Position numbers and translations under genes: made by a program. Below, in pieces: positions 9,489 through 18,933 of a stretch of DNA of 32,715 nt (its first letter is position 1; every line of letters begins with the position of its first letter). Source of the DNA: Staphylothermus sp. (GTDB lineage: Archaea; Thermoproteota; Thermoprotei_A; Sulfolobales; Desulfurococcaceae); contig JAGGVR010000138.1 of the NCBI GenBank assembly GCA_021157925.1, positions 1 through 32,715 on the forward strand, read 5' to 3'. Below the pieces are notes generated by a model. The model ran no database searches. It had not been told where the DNA came from and worked only from the letters and a program-made list of their open reading frames with translations.

Positions 9489-10028
9489 TTATTTTTCTTC
9501 CTCAAGAGGCCTTATCCTTAATAGAACTGTTCCTCTATTAACAGCCTTACCTGGCTCAACTTTTACTTCTTCTACAACACCATTTACATCACTTTTAATC
9601 TCTGTAACCATCTTCATAGACTCAAGCAAGACGACAACATCTCCTTCCTTCACAATATCTCCTCTCTTGACCTTTACCTCTATGATCTTCCCTGATAACG
9701 GAGCCCGTATCTCTCCCTTCCTCTTAGTAATAACTTGTTTCTTTCCTTCATAACCTGTCTTCAAACCTATTGGTATTAGCTCGACTATCTTATTTATCAG
9801 GGATGGTTCTTGGTCGATAAATATTGCTTCATTGCTTAGATCAACTTTGAATATTTCCCCGTCAATCTCTACGATTGCTTGATCGTCTCCAAAGATCTTC
9901 TTAATAATAACTTTTATTTCTCCCTTCTCACTTGGGATTTTTATTGCCACAGTTTTCTTATCAATGTCTACTACTTCTATGTCTATAACATCTCCGCTAA
10001 ATGTTTCTACTCTATATCTTCGTGGCAA
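9489..10028 (-). CDS. biotin carboxyl carrier protein
   Basis: C-terminal lipoyl/biotinyl domain with VVLLESMKMVTEIKSDVNGVVEEV. Confidence 0.92.
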   Translation of the reverse strand: MPRRYRVETFSGDVIDIEVVDIDKKTVAIKIPSEKGEIKVIIKKIFGDDQAIVEIDGEIFKVDLSNEAIFIDQEPSLINKIVELIPIGLKTGYEGKKQVITKRKGEIRAPLSGKIIEVKVKRGDIVKEGDVVVLLESMKMVTEIKSDVNGVVEEVKVEPGKAVNRGTVLLRIRPLEEEK

Positions 10029-10089
10029 TACTGGTGCACCATAGTATGGGTTTTTATCACGTTAGAGAGTATTCATTAAAAGATATAAA

Positions 10090-10168
10090 AATGGGTGCCA
10101 CCCGACGGATCCCGCCATCACAGCTTCCCCGATACGCGGGGATCTCTGGCGGGCGAGGGCTCCGCCGC
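10090..10168 (-). ncRNA. candidate structured ncRNA with a k-turn (possibly H/ACA-like)
   Basis: GC-rich island in an AT-rich intergenic gap; minus strand has stem CCCGCCA/TGGCGGG, GA/GA tandem with 3-nt TGT bulge, apical CCCCG-CGTAT-CGGGG hairpin, lower GGCGGA/TCCGTC helix; TATA-like ATATAAAT upstream (about 10179-10186) and a TTTTT run at the 3' side. Confidence 0.6.
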
Positions 10169-10222
10169 TAGTCTTATTATTTATATTGTAAAGACTTATA
10201 TCGTTTATATTGGTGAAAATAT

Positions 10223-10969
10223 TTGGATAAAGAATTAATGGATTTTCTATCATGTGTTGGGTTAATACCGTATCATGTTTCACAGATTTATTTGTCTGTC
10301 CTAGATAAGTTATTTGATAAGATCTCCAAGGATACTGGTTTATCAATAATATATAGTTTGGTTCTAATGAGTGTAGGTAGCGGATCTGATAAGGAGTCAT
10401 ATATTGTAGGAACTGTTTTTCAATACTCTCGAGGAACATGTGAATACTTGACGAATTGGGATCTAAGTATTTATAAACCTTTGTACCACCCTGTCGAGTA
10501 CTTGTTTATTCAGACTAGAAAAAATCTTGGGAAAGTATTGAAGAATATAGGGAATGACATACATAAAAAGAGGAAGGAGATACAAAAGAAGACGTGTACT
10601 TGTTTCAGAGAGAAGAAGAATAGAATATGTATATTTAGCACGTTACCGAAGTTCACTTATACTATTGGGTATTTATCCATGGCTATTAAGTGTCATAGTG
10701 GAAGTGTTTATGTTAAAACAGAGGAACTAGTTAAGGATATTCTAGGAATACTTAGGCAACCATTTCTTGAATTATTTAATGATCTTTTTGGTAATGATAC
10801 TGTTTTTATAAATTCATATATGAAGATTGTTGATTCATGTATTGTTGATAAAATCTCTGAGTTGGTTTCACGCTATGAAATTGTTTTTCCAAATAATATT
10901 GATCTACAGAGATTGATGAGAATATACTATACTGGATTTAGTGGGGAGAGCCTTGGTTACTCGTTTTAA
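10223..10969 (+). CDS. hypothetical protein, 248 aa
   Basis: TTG start preceded by GGTGA; long ORF overlapping the start of the next CDS; no recognised family. Confidence 0.65.
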   Translation: MDKELMDFLSCVGLIPYHVSQIYLSVLDKLFDKISKDTGLSIIYSLVLMSVGSGSDKESYIVGTVFQYSRGTCEYLTNWDLSIYKPLYHPVEYLFIQTRKNLGKVLKNIGNDIHKKRKEIQKKTCTCFREKKNRICIFSTLPKFTYTIGYLSMAIKCHSGSVYVKTEELVKDILGILRQPFLELFNDLFGNDTVFINSYMKIVDSCIVDKISELVSRYEIVFPNNIDLQRLMRIYYTGFSGESLGYSF

Positions 10970-11540
10970 ATGTCTTATGAGAGGAGAGATATGCTGTTTT
11001 TTCAGAGATTATGAGGAAATGCCTGTGGTTTTTCCATGGGAGAAGAGAAAATTAGAGAAACTAAGTAGTTTGATTAATAAAGATCTCATGTTTAAGCCAT
11101 ATATAATATACTCTGTTGGAAACAAGAACATAGTTGTACTCTACAAGTGGATGATCAATGGATTATGCCCGTTCCTTAAAAACAATAAATGCAGCATTCA
11201 TGAGTATAAACCATTAGCATGTCAAATGTATCCTCTACTAGTAGGATGGGATGATAATACCTTAAGAGTGAGTCTGGAGTGTCCATGGATTAAAGATAAT
11301 ATTGATAAGGTAAAACGATTAGATCCAGCGAAAGTTTTTGAAAAAGAATACAGTGTAGCGGTAAAGGTGTTTCTGATACTCAAGATCATTGAGGAATACG
11401 CTCGTCGTAATAACTGGGTGAAAAGAGTAATTGGTAAAGAGGAAGAAGTAAATAATTATATTGAGATAACTGATGTTCTAGAAAACATCGTAGATCTAAT
11501 GGAAAAGTTTGAAATGCAGGGAGAAGTAGATGATCAGTGA
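10941..11540 (+). CDS. YkgJ-family Cys-cluster protein
   Basis: GEICCFFRDYEEMPV...LCPFLKNNKCSIHEYKPLACQMYPLLVGW. Confidence 0.85.
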   Translation: MGRALVTRFKCLMRGEICCFFRDYEEMPVVFPWEKRKLEKLSSLINKDLMFKPYIIYSVGNKNIVVLYKWMINGLCPFLKNNKCSIHEYKPLACQMYPLLVGWDDNTLRVSLECPWIKDNIDKVKRLDPAKVFEKEYSVAVKVFLILKIIEEYARRNNWVKRVIGKEEEVNNYIEITDVLENIVDLMEKFEMQGEVDDQ

Positions 11541-12714
11541 GGAGTTTGCTGCCGAGCTCTTACTAGATCTTGCAGTCATAATTCTTGTCGCAAAAATCTT
11601 TGAGGAAATAATCGGTTATTACGGTTATCCCCCTGTATTAGGAGATATATTAGCTGGAATTCTCTTAGGCCCGTCAATACTGGATTTCCTAAAACCGGAA
11701 ATAGTAGAATATTTAGATGTTCTGAAATGGCTCGGTATTATTAGCTTATTATTCTTAGCGGGGATGGAGACAAAGTTTTCAGAATTCGTAAAAAGCATTA
11801 AAGGCAGCTTATATATTGCTGTAGGAGGCATAGTTTTCTCCTATTTTCTTGGTTACTTGGCAGGGTTATTGGCGGGGCTTAATCAGGCTCAAAGTATGTT
11901 CTTGGGAGCAATCCTTACAGCGACTAGTGTTGGTTTAACCGTTAAAACTCTAACCGATATAGGCGCTCTTGGAACAAAGATCTTCTCTACCATTCTTGGA
12001 GCAGCAGTACTAGACGATGTTGGCGGGCTAATTGTTCTAGGCATAACTACAGCTATTGTAGCTACGGGTGCTCAAAGAATCGAGGATTTATTCATCTCGG
12101 TTGTTATTGCTATTGCATTTTATATTGTAGCAGTTTATGTGTTGCACAGAGAATCGAGAGCCATATGGAGAGGAATAAGGTACGTTAGTCATTTAGAAGA
12201 TACAAGTATAGCACTACTATTATCACTAACGCTGGTCATAGCTTGGGCAAGTGTCAAGGTTAACTTAAGCCTTGTCGTAGGCGCATACATTGTCGGACTA
12301 GCATTTAGCGAGATCAGAGGGGCAGAACGTGTTATCAGCAGATTCAGATTAATACCGAATATTTTTGCATCAATATTCTTCGTCTTATCAGCAGCAACAA
12401 TCGATATTAAACCCTACTTAGCGAATCTAGAACATCTTGGATTTATCGGAATAGTATTATTGGCAGGTTTTGCTGGTAAAATAATCGGTTGTGGAATATC
12501 TGCTAAGTTAAGCGGTTTCAATAAATATGAATCAATATTTATAGGTTTCGGGATGTTGCCTAGAGCAGAAGTAGCGCTTGTTATAACTGCTCTTGGTGCT
12601 GGTTATGGTGTTGTTACTGATTCTATGATTGCTTCTGTTATTATCCTTATTTATGCAACAAGCATTGTTACACCAATAGTTTTAGCCAATATTTGGAAAA
12701 AGATCAAGAAATAG
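11530..12714 (+). CDS. CPA2-type Na+(K+)/H+ antiporter
   Basis: PPVLGDILAGILLGPSILDFLKPE, ATSVGLTVKTLTDIG, AAVLDDVGGLIVLG, multiple TM helices. Confidence 0.92.
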   Translation: MISEEFAAELLLDLAVIILVAKIFEEIIGYYGYPPVLGDILAGILLGPSILDFLKPEIVEYLDVLKWLGIISLLFLAGMETKFSEFVKSIKGSLYIAVGGIVFSYFLGYLAGLLAGLNQAQSMFLGAILTATSVGLTVKTLTDIGALGTKIFSTILGAAVLDDVGGLIVLGITTAIVATGAQRIEDLFISVVIAIAFYIVAVYVLHRESRAIWRGIRYVSHLEDTSIALLLSLTLVIAWASVKVNLSLVVGAYIVGLAFSEIRGAERVISRFRLIPNIFASIFFVLSAATIDIKPYLANLEHLGFIGIVLLAGFAGKIIGCGISAKLSGFNKYESIFIGFGMLPRAEVALVITALGAGYGVVTDSMIASVIILIYATSIVTPIVLANIWKKIKK

Positions 12715-12720
12715 AATTAT

Positions 12721-13236
12721 CTAGCTCCATGCTCTAAGAAATAATCCTATATCATAGATATTTCTATATACCTTCTTGTTCGTCCCGATCGGTTTTGCAA
12801 CTCCTATTACTGAGTAATCTTTTTCATCAACTATTGCTACAATTGTATTCAAAGGTTCGTATTCCTTAATTATACTAGTTGGTAAGATATCGTTCCCATA
12901 AAGGAAATTTTTCACACCTTTTTCTCCAACAATAATTGTAGCTCTAAATTCTCCGAGATCATTATATATTTCTTCATAGATAAGCGGTGACAGATACGGC
13001 TTATTGCCTATAACAATACCGATCCATTTTCCAGAAAATAAGAGAGTTGCTCCATCAAATTTCCCCGAACCTTGGTGGATGAAACAGTATTTATCGAAAC
13101 AAGCTAGATATTGCTCAAGACCAATATATTTAGTGGGATTTACTTGGAGGATCTCTCTGATGTAGTAATTCAAGATACTTCTAATCCTATACGGTAATTT
13201 CCCTATTTTATAGTCTAATTGATTGTGATCTCTCAA
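12721..13236 (-). CDS. PUA-domain protein, NIP7-like
   Basis: EKGVKNFLYGNDILPTSI...NTIVAIVDEKDYSVIGVAKPIG resembles a PUA domain; pre-PUA N-terminus. Confidence 0.68.
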   Translation of the reverse strand: MRDHNQLDYKIGKLPYRIRSILNYYIREILQVNPTKYIGLEQYLACFDKYCFIHQGSGKFDGATLLFSGKWIGIVIGNKPYLSPLIYEEIYNDLGEFRATIIVGEKGVKNFLYGNDILPTSIIKEYEPLNTIVAIVDEKDYSVIGVAKPIGTNKKVYRNIYDIGLFLRAWS

Positions 13237-13241
13237 TTTTA

Positions 13242-14276
13242 CTACACCTTCTTAATCAAGCAGGTGGTGAAACCTATCATTCTATGCTTATGTGGCCATA
13301 TCCGTATACATTTCTTGAATTCGCTTGGGAAATCCATGTTTAAATAATTTGTTAGCCAAGGATCCCAGTCAAAAAGCTTGATGGGGGGACTGGATATTTC
13401 TATGTCATCTCTTATTTCGAGTACTTTGTTCAAAACATACTCGTTTTCCTCTGGAGCAATGCTACAGGTAACATATGCTAGTATACCACTTGGTTCGAGT
13501 AAATCGATTGTATGGTATAATATTTCGATTTCTCTTCTGACGATTTTGGCCAGGTCTTTAAGAGTAGTTCTTGTCTTACGTCCTGGGTCAATCATAATCG
13601 TGCCTTCTCCGCTGCAGGGTACATCAGCAAGCACTCTCGAGTACTTTTTCTCCAATAGGATGGGGAGTTTTCTTGCATCACTCCATAGTACTCTTACATT
13701 CTTGATCTTCATTCTCATCAAGTGGCTTATAAGTGCCTTCAGTCTATATAATACGAGGTCATTAGCTATGACATAGTATTTGTTTCCTAGCATTTGTGCT
13801 ATATAAGTGGTTTTTCCTCCTGGTGCAGCACAAGTATCGATGACTTCTCCTTGATAGTTATGCATTAATAATATTACTGGTACAAGACTAGCAGCGTCTC
13901 TATGGATATAATAATATCCTTTTAAATACTCATGTGTTGAACCTATAGTAGGAGATTTTGGCATTTTAACTACTCTAAAAGCGATTGGTGCCCAAGGGAT
14001 TTTTTCTAGTTTAAAACCTAAGTCATTAAGTCTGGTCACGAGTTCTTCTGGCGTTATAAGCATCGTATTTGTTCGAATAACAGGTTTTAGGGGTTTCTCA
14101 AAGGATTCTAATAATTCCTTTGCTTCGTTAAAACCTAGCATTCTAATATATCTCTCAATCATATAGGGTAAATAACCATATTTCTTGCTTAGATTCTTTG
14201 CAATATTACTTGGCCTAACAAAAATATCTTCGTATATCTCCTTAATGCTTGGAATACGATCTTTTGACTTCTTCAT
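13242..14276 (-). CDS. NOL1/NOP2/Sun (NSUN) family RNA m5C methyltransferase
   Basis: DTCAAPGGKTTYIAQM SAM motif; catalytic cysteines in ADVPCSGEGTI and VTCSIAPEENEYV. Confidence 0.95.
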   Translation of the reverse strand: MKKSKDRIPSIKEIYEDIFVRPSNIAKNLSKKYGYLPYMIERYIRMLGFNEAKELLESFEKPLKPVIRTNTMLITPEELVTRLNDLGFKLEKIPWAPIAFRVVKMPKSPTIGSTHEYLKGYYYIHRDAASLVPVILLMHNYQGEVIDTCAAPGGKTTYIAQMLGNKYYVIANDLVLYRLKALISHLMRMKIKNVRVLWSDARKLPILLEKKYSRVLADVPCSGEGTIMIDPGRKTRTTLKDLAKIVRREIEILYHTIDLLEPSGILAYVTCSIAPEENEYVLNKVLEIRDDIEISSPPIKLFDWDPWLTNYLNMDFPSEFKKCIRIWPHKHRMIGFTTCLIKKV

Positions 14277-14323
14277 TTCCGGGTTCTTCCCAAATTAATT
14301 ATTTAATTATTTACTTCGATTTT

Positions 14324-15028
14324 CTAAGCGTATTGTAAGAGTATATTATACATTTTCCTTGCATTCTCTAGCATCCAATGATCATTATTGAAAAATACAT
14401 AGATCCTGTCAGGTTTAAGAAGCATTGTTTCTTCAGCTAGTTCTCTTAGTTCCTCCTCTGAATAATCATGAGCATACCAGTATTCTTTTCCATGCAGTCT
14501 CAAATATACATTACGATTACTTTTGACTATCCATGTGGCTATAGGTGCATCAATTGATACAACAGTGAATCCGAGTTTTTCAGCCCACTTGATAGTTGAT
14601 TCATTAAACCAAGATTTGTGTCGAAACTCGATAGCGAATCGTTCTCCAAGATCAGTTTTTTCATAAAAGTATTCCACGCGCTTAATATTTTCATCTGTTT
14701 TACTAAAGGATGGCGGCATTTGAAACAGGTAGAAATCAATAAATTGATCTAGTGGTTCAAAGAGATTTTTGAATTTATTCCATATATCAATACTTTTATC
14801 AGAGAGTTTTCTATAGTGTGTAATACTGCGGTGAACTTTGATGCTCCATCTAATGTTTTTCATTTTAGTTTTTCTATTCCATCCCAAGACTTGATTTCTG
14901 AAAGGAAATCTGTAAAAGCTGGCATTTAATTCTACGGCATTTAATCCGCTATATCTAATATACCAGTCAAGACTGGCTCCTTCGTTCCAATCATATATCC
15001 AACCAGAAGTACCTACAAAGATCTCCAA
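14324..15028 (-). CDS. DUF72 family protein
   Basis: MEIFVGTSGWIYDWNEGASLDWYIRYSGLNAVELNASFYRFP...FAIEFRHKSWF...VYLRLHGKEYWYAHDYSEEELREL...VFFNND. Confidence 0.93.
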   Translation of the reverse strand: MEIFVGTSGWIYDWNEGASLDWYIRYSGLNAVELNASFYRFPFRNQVLGWNRKTKMKNIRWSIKVHRSITHYRKLSDKSIDIWNKFKNLFEPLDQFIDFYLFQMPPSFSKTDENIKRVEYFYEKTDLGERFAIEFRHKSWFNESTIKWAEKLGFTVVSIDAPIATWIVKSNRNVYLRLHGKEYWYAHDYSEEELRELAEETMLLKPDRIYVFFNNDHWMLENARKMYNILLQYA

Positions 15029-15107
15029 TCAATCCACCTTAGTAAAAACTATGTAATTAATAAAATATTTACTTAAACACAGTATTGATTTATTAATGAA
15101 TTAATTG

Positions 15108-15800
15108 TTATGGAAGGGTTGATAATTTTTCTTCGGGTTTTCCGAGGATAGCTTCTAGTTCATTAATTGGAAACTTTAGCTCTTTTGATACGAGCTTGAG
15201 TGCTGTCGTGGATAGTTTGCTTGTTATCTTTTTTATTTTCTTATCCAGTACTTGGTCTAATTCCTTTATCTCTAGTAGCGCGATTCTTATGGGAGTATCT
15301 AGTGGATATGATTTTTCAATTTCTATAATAATTGTTGTTTCATCTCTGTTTGTTTCTACATTAAATCCTAGGTCCTTTGCTGTCTTTACTATAATGTATA
15401 GAAATAAATCTAGAGGGATCCATGCCTTGAAAGCATATTTGGCCGGATATAATATATGTTCTAGATATACATATCCTCTTTCTCTATTTCTCCATATACT
15501 AGCCTCATTAAAGAATTTCAAGCCCTTCGCCTCATATAGATATTCACTCTTTTTCTTAGAGAAGGGGAGATACTCTATGATTATATCGCCTCTTCCCGTT
15601 TCAGGATATGGTAGATCCTCGAATTTGTATTTCATAAGGGTTTTCGGCGAAACCAATACTGAATAATGTGTTTCATCTATTTCTTCTAACTCATATTTTC
15701 GCTTACCTATAATGATTCTTGGCCTATCTTTATTTAGATCGACTATTTTTATTGAAGACATACCGTTTACACCTATGCTTAGATCTTCTGTGGAGATCAA
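15108..15800 (-). CDS. conserved hypothetical protein
   Basis: Up to 230 aa; a downstream ATG (MSSIKIVDLNKDRPRIIIG...) may be the true start. Confidence 0.65.
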   Translation of the reverse strand: MISTEDLSIGVNGMSSIKIVDLNKDRPRIIIGKRKYELEEIDETHYSVLVSPKTLMKYKFEDLPYPETGRGDIIIEYLPFSKKKSEYLYEAKGLKFFNEASIWRNRERGYVYLEHILYPAKYAFKAWIPLDLFLYIIVKTAKDLGFNVETNRDETTIIIEIEKSYPLDTPIRIALLEIKELDQVLDKKIKKITSKLSTTALKLVSKELKFPINELEAILGKPEEKLSTLP

Positions 15801-15954
15801 AACTATACATGAACTCTTTCTGCCCTATTATTGAATTCAATAATTTGTTCTGGTAAACCTTTCTTATAGTATTTACGGACAATACTAATATAAGGGAACA
15901 AGGAGAAAACATATTGATCTGCATAATTAGAACCTATATAAACCATTATATTTC

Positions 15955-17103
15955 CTAATCCAGAGGAGAATACCCCGTTTCTAGCATTTTCGAATATGTA
16001 CTATGAGTTTCTTTCATCTTCATTAATTCAACTATTATTTTTTCCTCTCTCTCCTCTAAAACTCTAGTTATGAACTCTACTCCGAGCGACTCCAAGAACT
16101 CGATGAAATCCTCTAGGTCTCCCATACTGTAAAAGACAAGTATGTATGATGATGCAATAATTTCTCCTTCGGCCCTTTGTTTTAATGACTTAATAGCAGG
16201 CTCTAGGATAGCTTTACCTAGTTTTAGAGCTATTCTGTTTAATTCATCATTGTTCCAATTATATTCATAGCCTTGTGCAATTAGTCTCACTATTCTAGAA
16301 AATAAGTATCCTCTTCCTTCATCGAAAGGATATCTCATTCCCTCTTCGATATCCTTTATATTAATATATACTGTGGTATACTTTAAAGGAGGCACTCTAT
16401 GGTCTGGATCCTTTAGTACTACTCCCTCTCTTTTCTCCTTTTCAAGATTGTTAATCACTAGCCTAAGCGAGGATATATCGTTTTTATCGACAACTGATAA
16501 TTCCCTAACTGTTTTCATACTATATTTTTCTGCAATTTCTCTCTTGATACGTAGAGGTAATAATTTATCACCATCCATTATATCGAAAATAAAATAGTCA
16601 AAGCCTCTTGCCTCTGGATAATCATAGACCACATATGGGTTCTCAGTACCAACAACTTCTCCCACTAGTACATAGTTTCCATACTCCTTATAGAGGAATT
16701 CAATGTTTTTACCATATAGTTTCCTTATTCTTGAAGTAGTATATGGACATATATATCCTCCTCTAGTTATAGCATAGATTTTTCCTTCATAATATACTGT
16801 TCTTACGTTGTATCCATTCATTTTTTCCTCTACAACCACTTTATCGATCATATGTTTTCTAACTCCCTCTAAGAGAGCCAGTCTCTGGATACTAGGATAA
16901 CCATGAACTATGAACGGTTCTTCTCCTAGAAGAATAGTTGTTCCTTCTCTAAAACCTAATAATTCTCTTCTAAAAACAGCGTATTCCAGATCTTTATACT
17001 TCATCAATCTAATTGATCTGCCTAGATGCTTCTTTAGGTCTTTTTCACTAATTCCTAGTGTATTTGATAGTTTTGGTACAATTTCCCTAGATGTCTCATT
17101 CAC
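15955..17103 (-). CDS. ATP-dependent RNA ligase, archaeal Rnl3 type
   Basis: Nucleotidyltransferase motif I VEEKMNGYNVRTVYYEGKIYAITRGG; EGVVLKDP (motif IV); LKYTTVYIN (motif V). Confidence 0.9.
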   Translation of the reverse strand: MNETSREIVPKLSNTLGISEKDLKKHLGRSIRLMKYKDLEYAVFRRELLGFREGTTILLGEEPFIVHGYPSIQRLALLEGVRKHMIDKVVVEEKMNGYNVRTVYYEGKIYAITRGGYICPYTTSRIRKLYGKNIEFLYKEYGNYVLVGEVVGTENPYVVYDYPEARGFDYFIFDIMDGDKLLPLRIKREIAEKYSMKTVRELSVVDKNDISSLRLVINNLEKEKREGVVLKDPDHRVPPLKYTTVYINIKDIEEGMRYPFDEGRGYLFSRIVRLIAQGYEYNWNNDELNRIALKLGKAILEPAIKSLKQRAEGEIIASSYILVFYSMGDLEDFIEFLESLGVEFITRVLEEREEKIIVELMKMKETHSTYSKMLETGYSPLD

Positions 17104-17192
17104 ATTATCACGCTCGAATACTGTATTGTATATATCGATTTAAAAATATGAGTTTACATGTAATAAATAACTAACAAAGAAAAGTATTATGG

Positions 17193-18065
17193 GTGAATAT
17201 AATGAGTAAAGAAGATCCAGGTTATAGCGGATTGATTTTAATAGAACCAACTTCTCATAGTGTTGCTTCACTGTTTAAAATTAGAAAAGTACTGGTTACC
17301 GAGAAGACTCCTTATCAAGAAATAATGTTTGTAGAAATAGAAGAATTTGGTAGGGCACTGATAATTGATAATCTTATTCAAAGCACAGAGCGAGATGAAT
17401 ATATTTACCATGAATCACTCGTGCATCCAGCTATGTTGATACACTCTGATCCTAGGAGAGTATTAATTATTGGTGGCGGTGAAGGAGCGACTCTTAGAGA
17501 AGTATTGAAGTATAAAAGTGTTGAAGAAGCAGTAATGGTAGATATTGATGAAAAAGTTGTTGAATTCTCTAAGAAATATCTAGAATTTATGCATAGAGGA
17601 AGCTTCTATGATGACAGAGCTAAAGTGATCATAATGGATGGTTTAAAATATGTTCGTGAGACACCCGATGAGAGTTTTGATGTAGTAATACTAGATCTAA
17701 CAGATCCATATGCGGGCGAAGTCGCTAAACCATTATACTCAGAAGAATTCTATAGAGACATTTATAGAATCCTTAGAGATGATGGAGTGATGGTTACACA
17801 AGCTGGTAATAGCTTCTATTATAAGGATGAATATGAGTATGTCTACAATAATATTAGAAAAGTCTTCCCATATACAGCGGAGTACTGGGTATGGGTTCCC
17901 AGCTTCAACTACACATGTAACTTTGTACTAGCAAGTAAGAAGCAGGATCCATATGAGTTCACGGAAGAAATGTTTGCTGATAGATTGAGAAATAGAGGGA
18001 TCGAAACTATATTCATAAATCCGAGCAAGCTAATTGCTTTATTGAAGATGGGGATTATAAAGTAA
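17193..18065 (+). CDS. speE: spermidine synthase / polyamine aminopropyltransferase
   Basis: RDEYIYHESLVHPAMLIHSDPRRVLIIGGGEGATLREVLKY; DVVILDLTDPYAGEVAKPLYSEEFYRD. Confidence 0.93.
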   Translation: MNIMSKEDPGYSGLILIEPTSHSVASLFKIRKVLVTEKTPYQEIMFVEIEEFGRALIIDNLIQSTERDEYIYHESLVHPAMLIHSDPRRVLIIGGGEGATLREVLKYKSVEEAVMVDIDEKVVEFSKKYLEFMHRGSFYDDRAKVIIMDGLKYVRETPDESFDVVILDLTDPYAGEVAKPLYSEEFYRDIYRILRDDGVMVTQAGNSFYYKDEYEYVYNNIRKVFPYTAEYWVWVPSFNYTCNFVLASKKQDPYEFTEEMFADRLRNRGIETIFINPSKLIALLKMGIIK

Positions 18066-18068
18066 GAT

Positions 18069-18827
18069 GTGCGATCAGAATTGAGCGCAAAAGATGTTGT
18101 TATTCAGCTAATAGGTGTGAAGAAGGCATATAGGGTTGGAGAAGTAATTACGTGGGGTCTTCGTGGAGTAGATCTTAAAGTTAGGAGAGGAGAGTTTATA
18201 GCTATAATGGGACCTAGTGGTTCAGGAAAAACTACATTATTAAACATGATCGGATTACTTGACAAGCCTACTGAAGGAAAAATATTGATTGACGGAGTAG
18301 ACGTATCTAGATTAAAATCAAAGGAATTAGCATATATTAGAAACCGTAAAATAGGATTTGTTTTTCAATTCTTTAACCTAATTAACAGATTAACAGTTTT
18401 GGAGAATATAGAATTACCCCTTATAGTTAGAAAAATACCTAGAAGAATAAGGATTGAAAAAGCGAAACAAGCACTTCTATTAGCGGGAGGAGATTTATCA
18501 TGGCTTCCTAAGAGACCCAATCAACTAAGTGGTGGACAACAGCAACGTGTAGCAATTGCGAGGGCTATTGTCGGCGAACCAGCTATTATCCTAGCCGATG
18601 AACCTACTGGAAACCTCGATAGACACTCTGCTCGTTCAGTGATAGATACTTTCTTAAAATTGAATAAAAAAGGTCAAACTATCATTATGGTAACACACGA
18701 TCCCGAGGTAGGTAATTGTGCACAAAAAATTTACTTGTTAAGAGATGGGAAGATCATAAGTATTCAGGAACCAGATAAAGATAAATGCATACTTGCAACA
18801 GTTTCACTTACAAAAAGTAGAGAGTAA
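18069..18827 (+). CDS. ABC transporter ATP-binding protein (MacB/LolD-like)
   Basis: [50 protein letters not shown] start. Confidence 0.96.
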   Translation: MRSELSAKDVVIQLIGVKKAYRVGEVITWGLRGVDLKVRRGEFIAIMGPSGSGKTTLLNMIGLLDKPTEGKILIDGVDVSRLKSKELAYIRNRKIGFVFQFFNLINRLTVLENIELPLIVRKIPRRIRIEKAKQALLLAGGDLSWLPKRPNQLSGGQQQRVAIARAIVGEPAIILADEPTGNLDRHSARSVIDTFLKLNKKGQTIIMVTHDPEVGNCAQKIYLLRDGKIISIQEPDKDKCILATVSLTKSRE

Positions 18828-18933
18828 TATAAGTTTTTAAACCTTGGATAAATCAATATTTTTTCAATGATTATCAATAAGAATAGGGTTATACATTATT
18901 GAGATAATAAGAACATAATGGGGTGAACACTTA

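Noticed and set aside
15730-15924. - strand ORF of 64 aa
   Set aside because: Short, overlaps the start of ORF 15108..15800 and shows no family features
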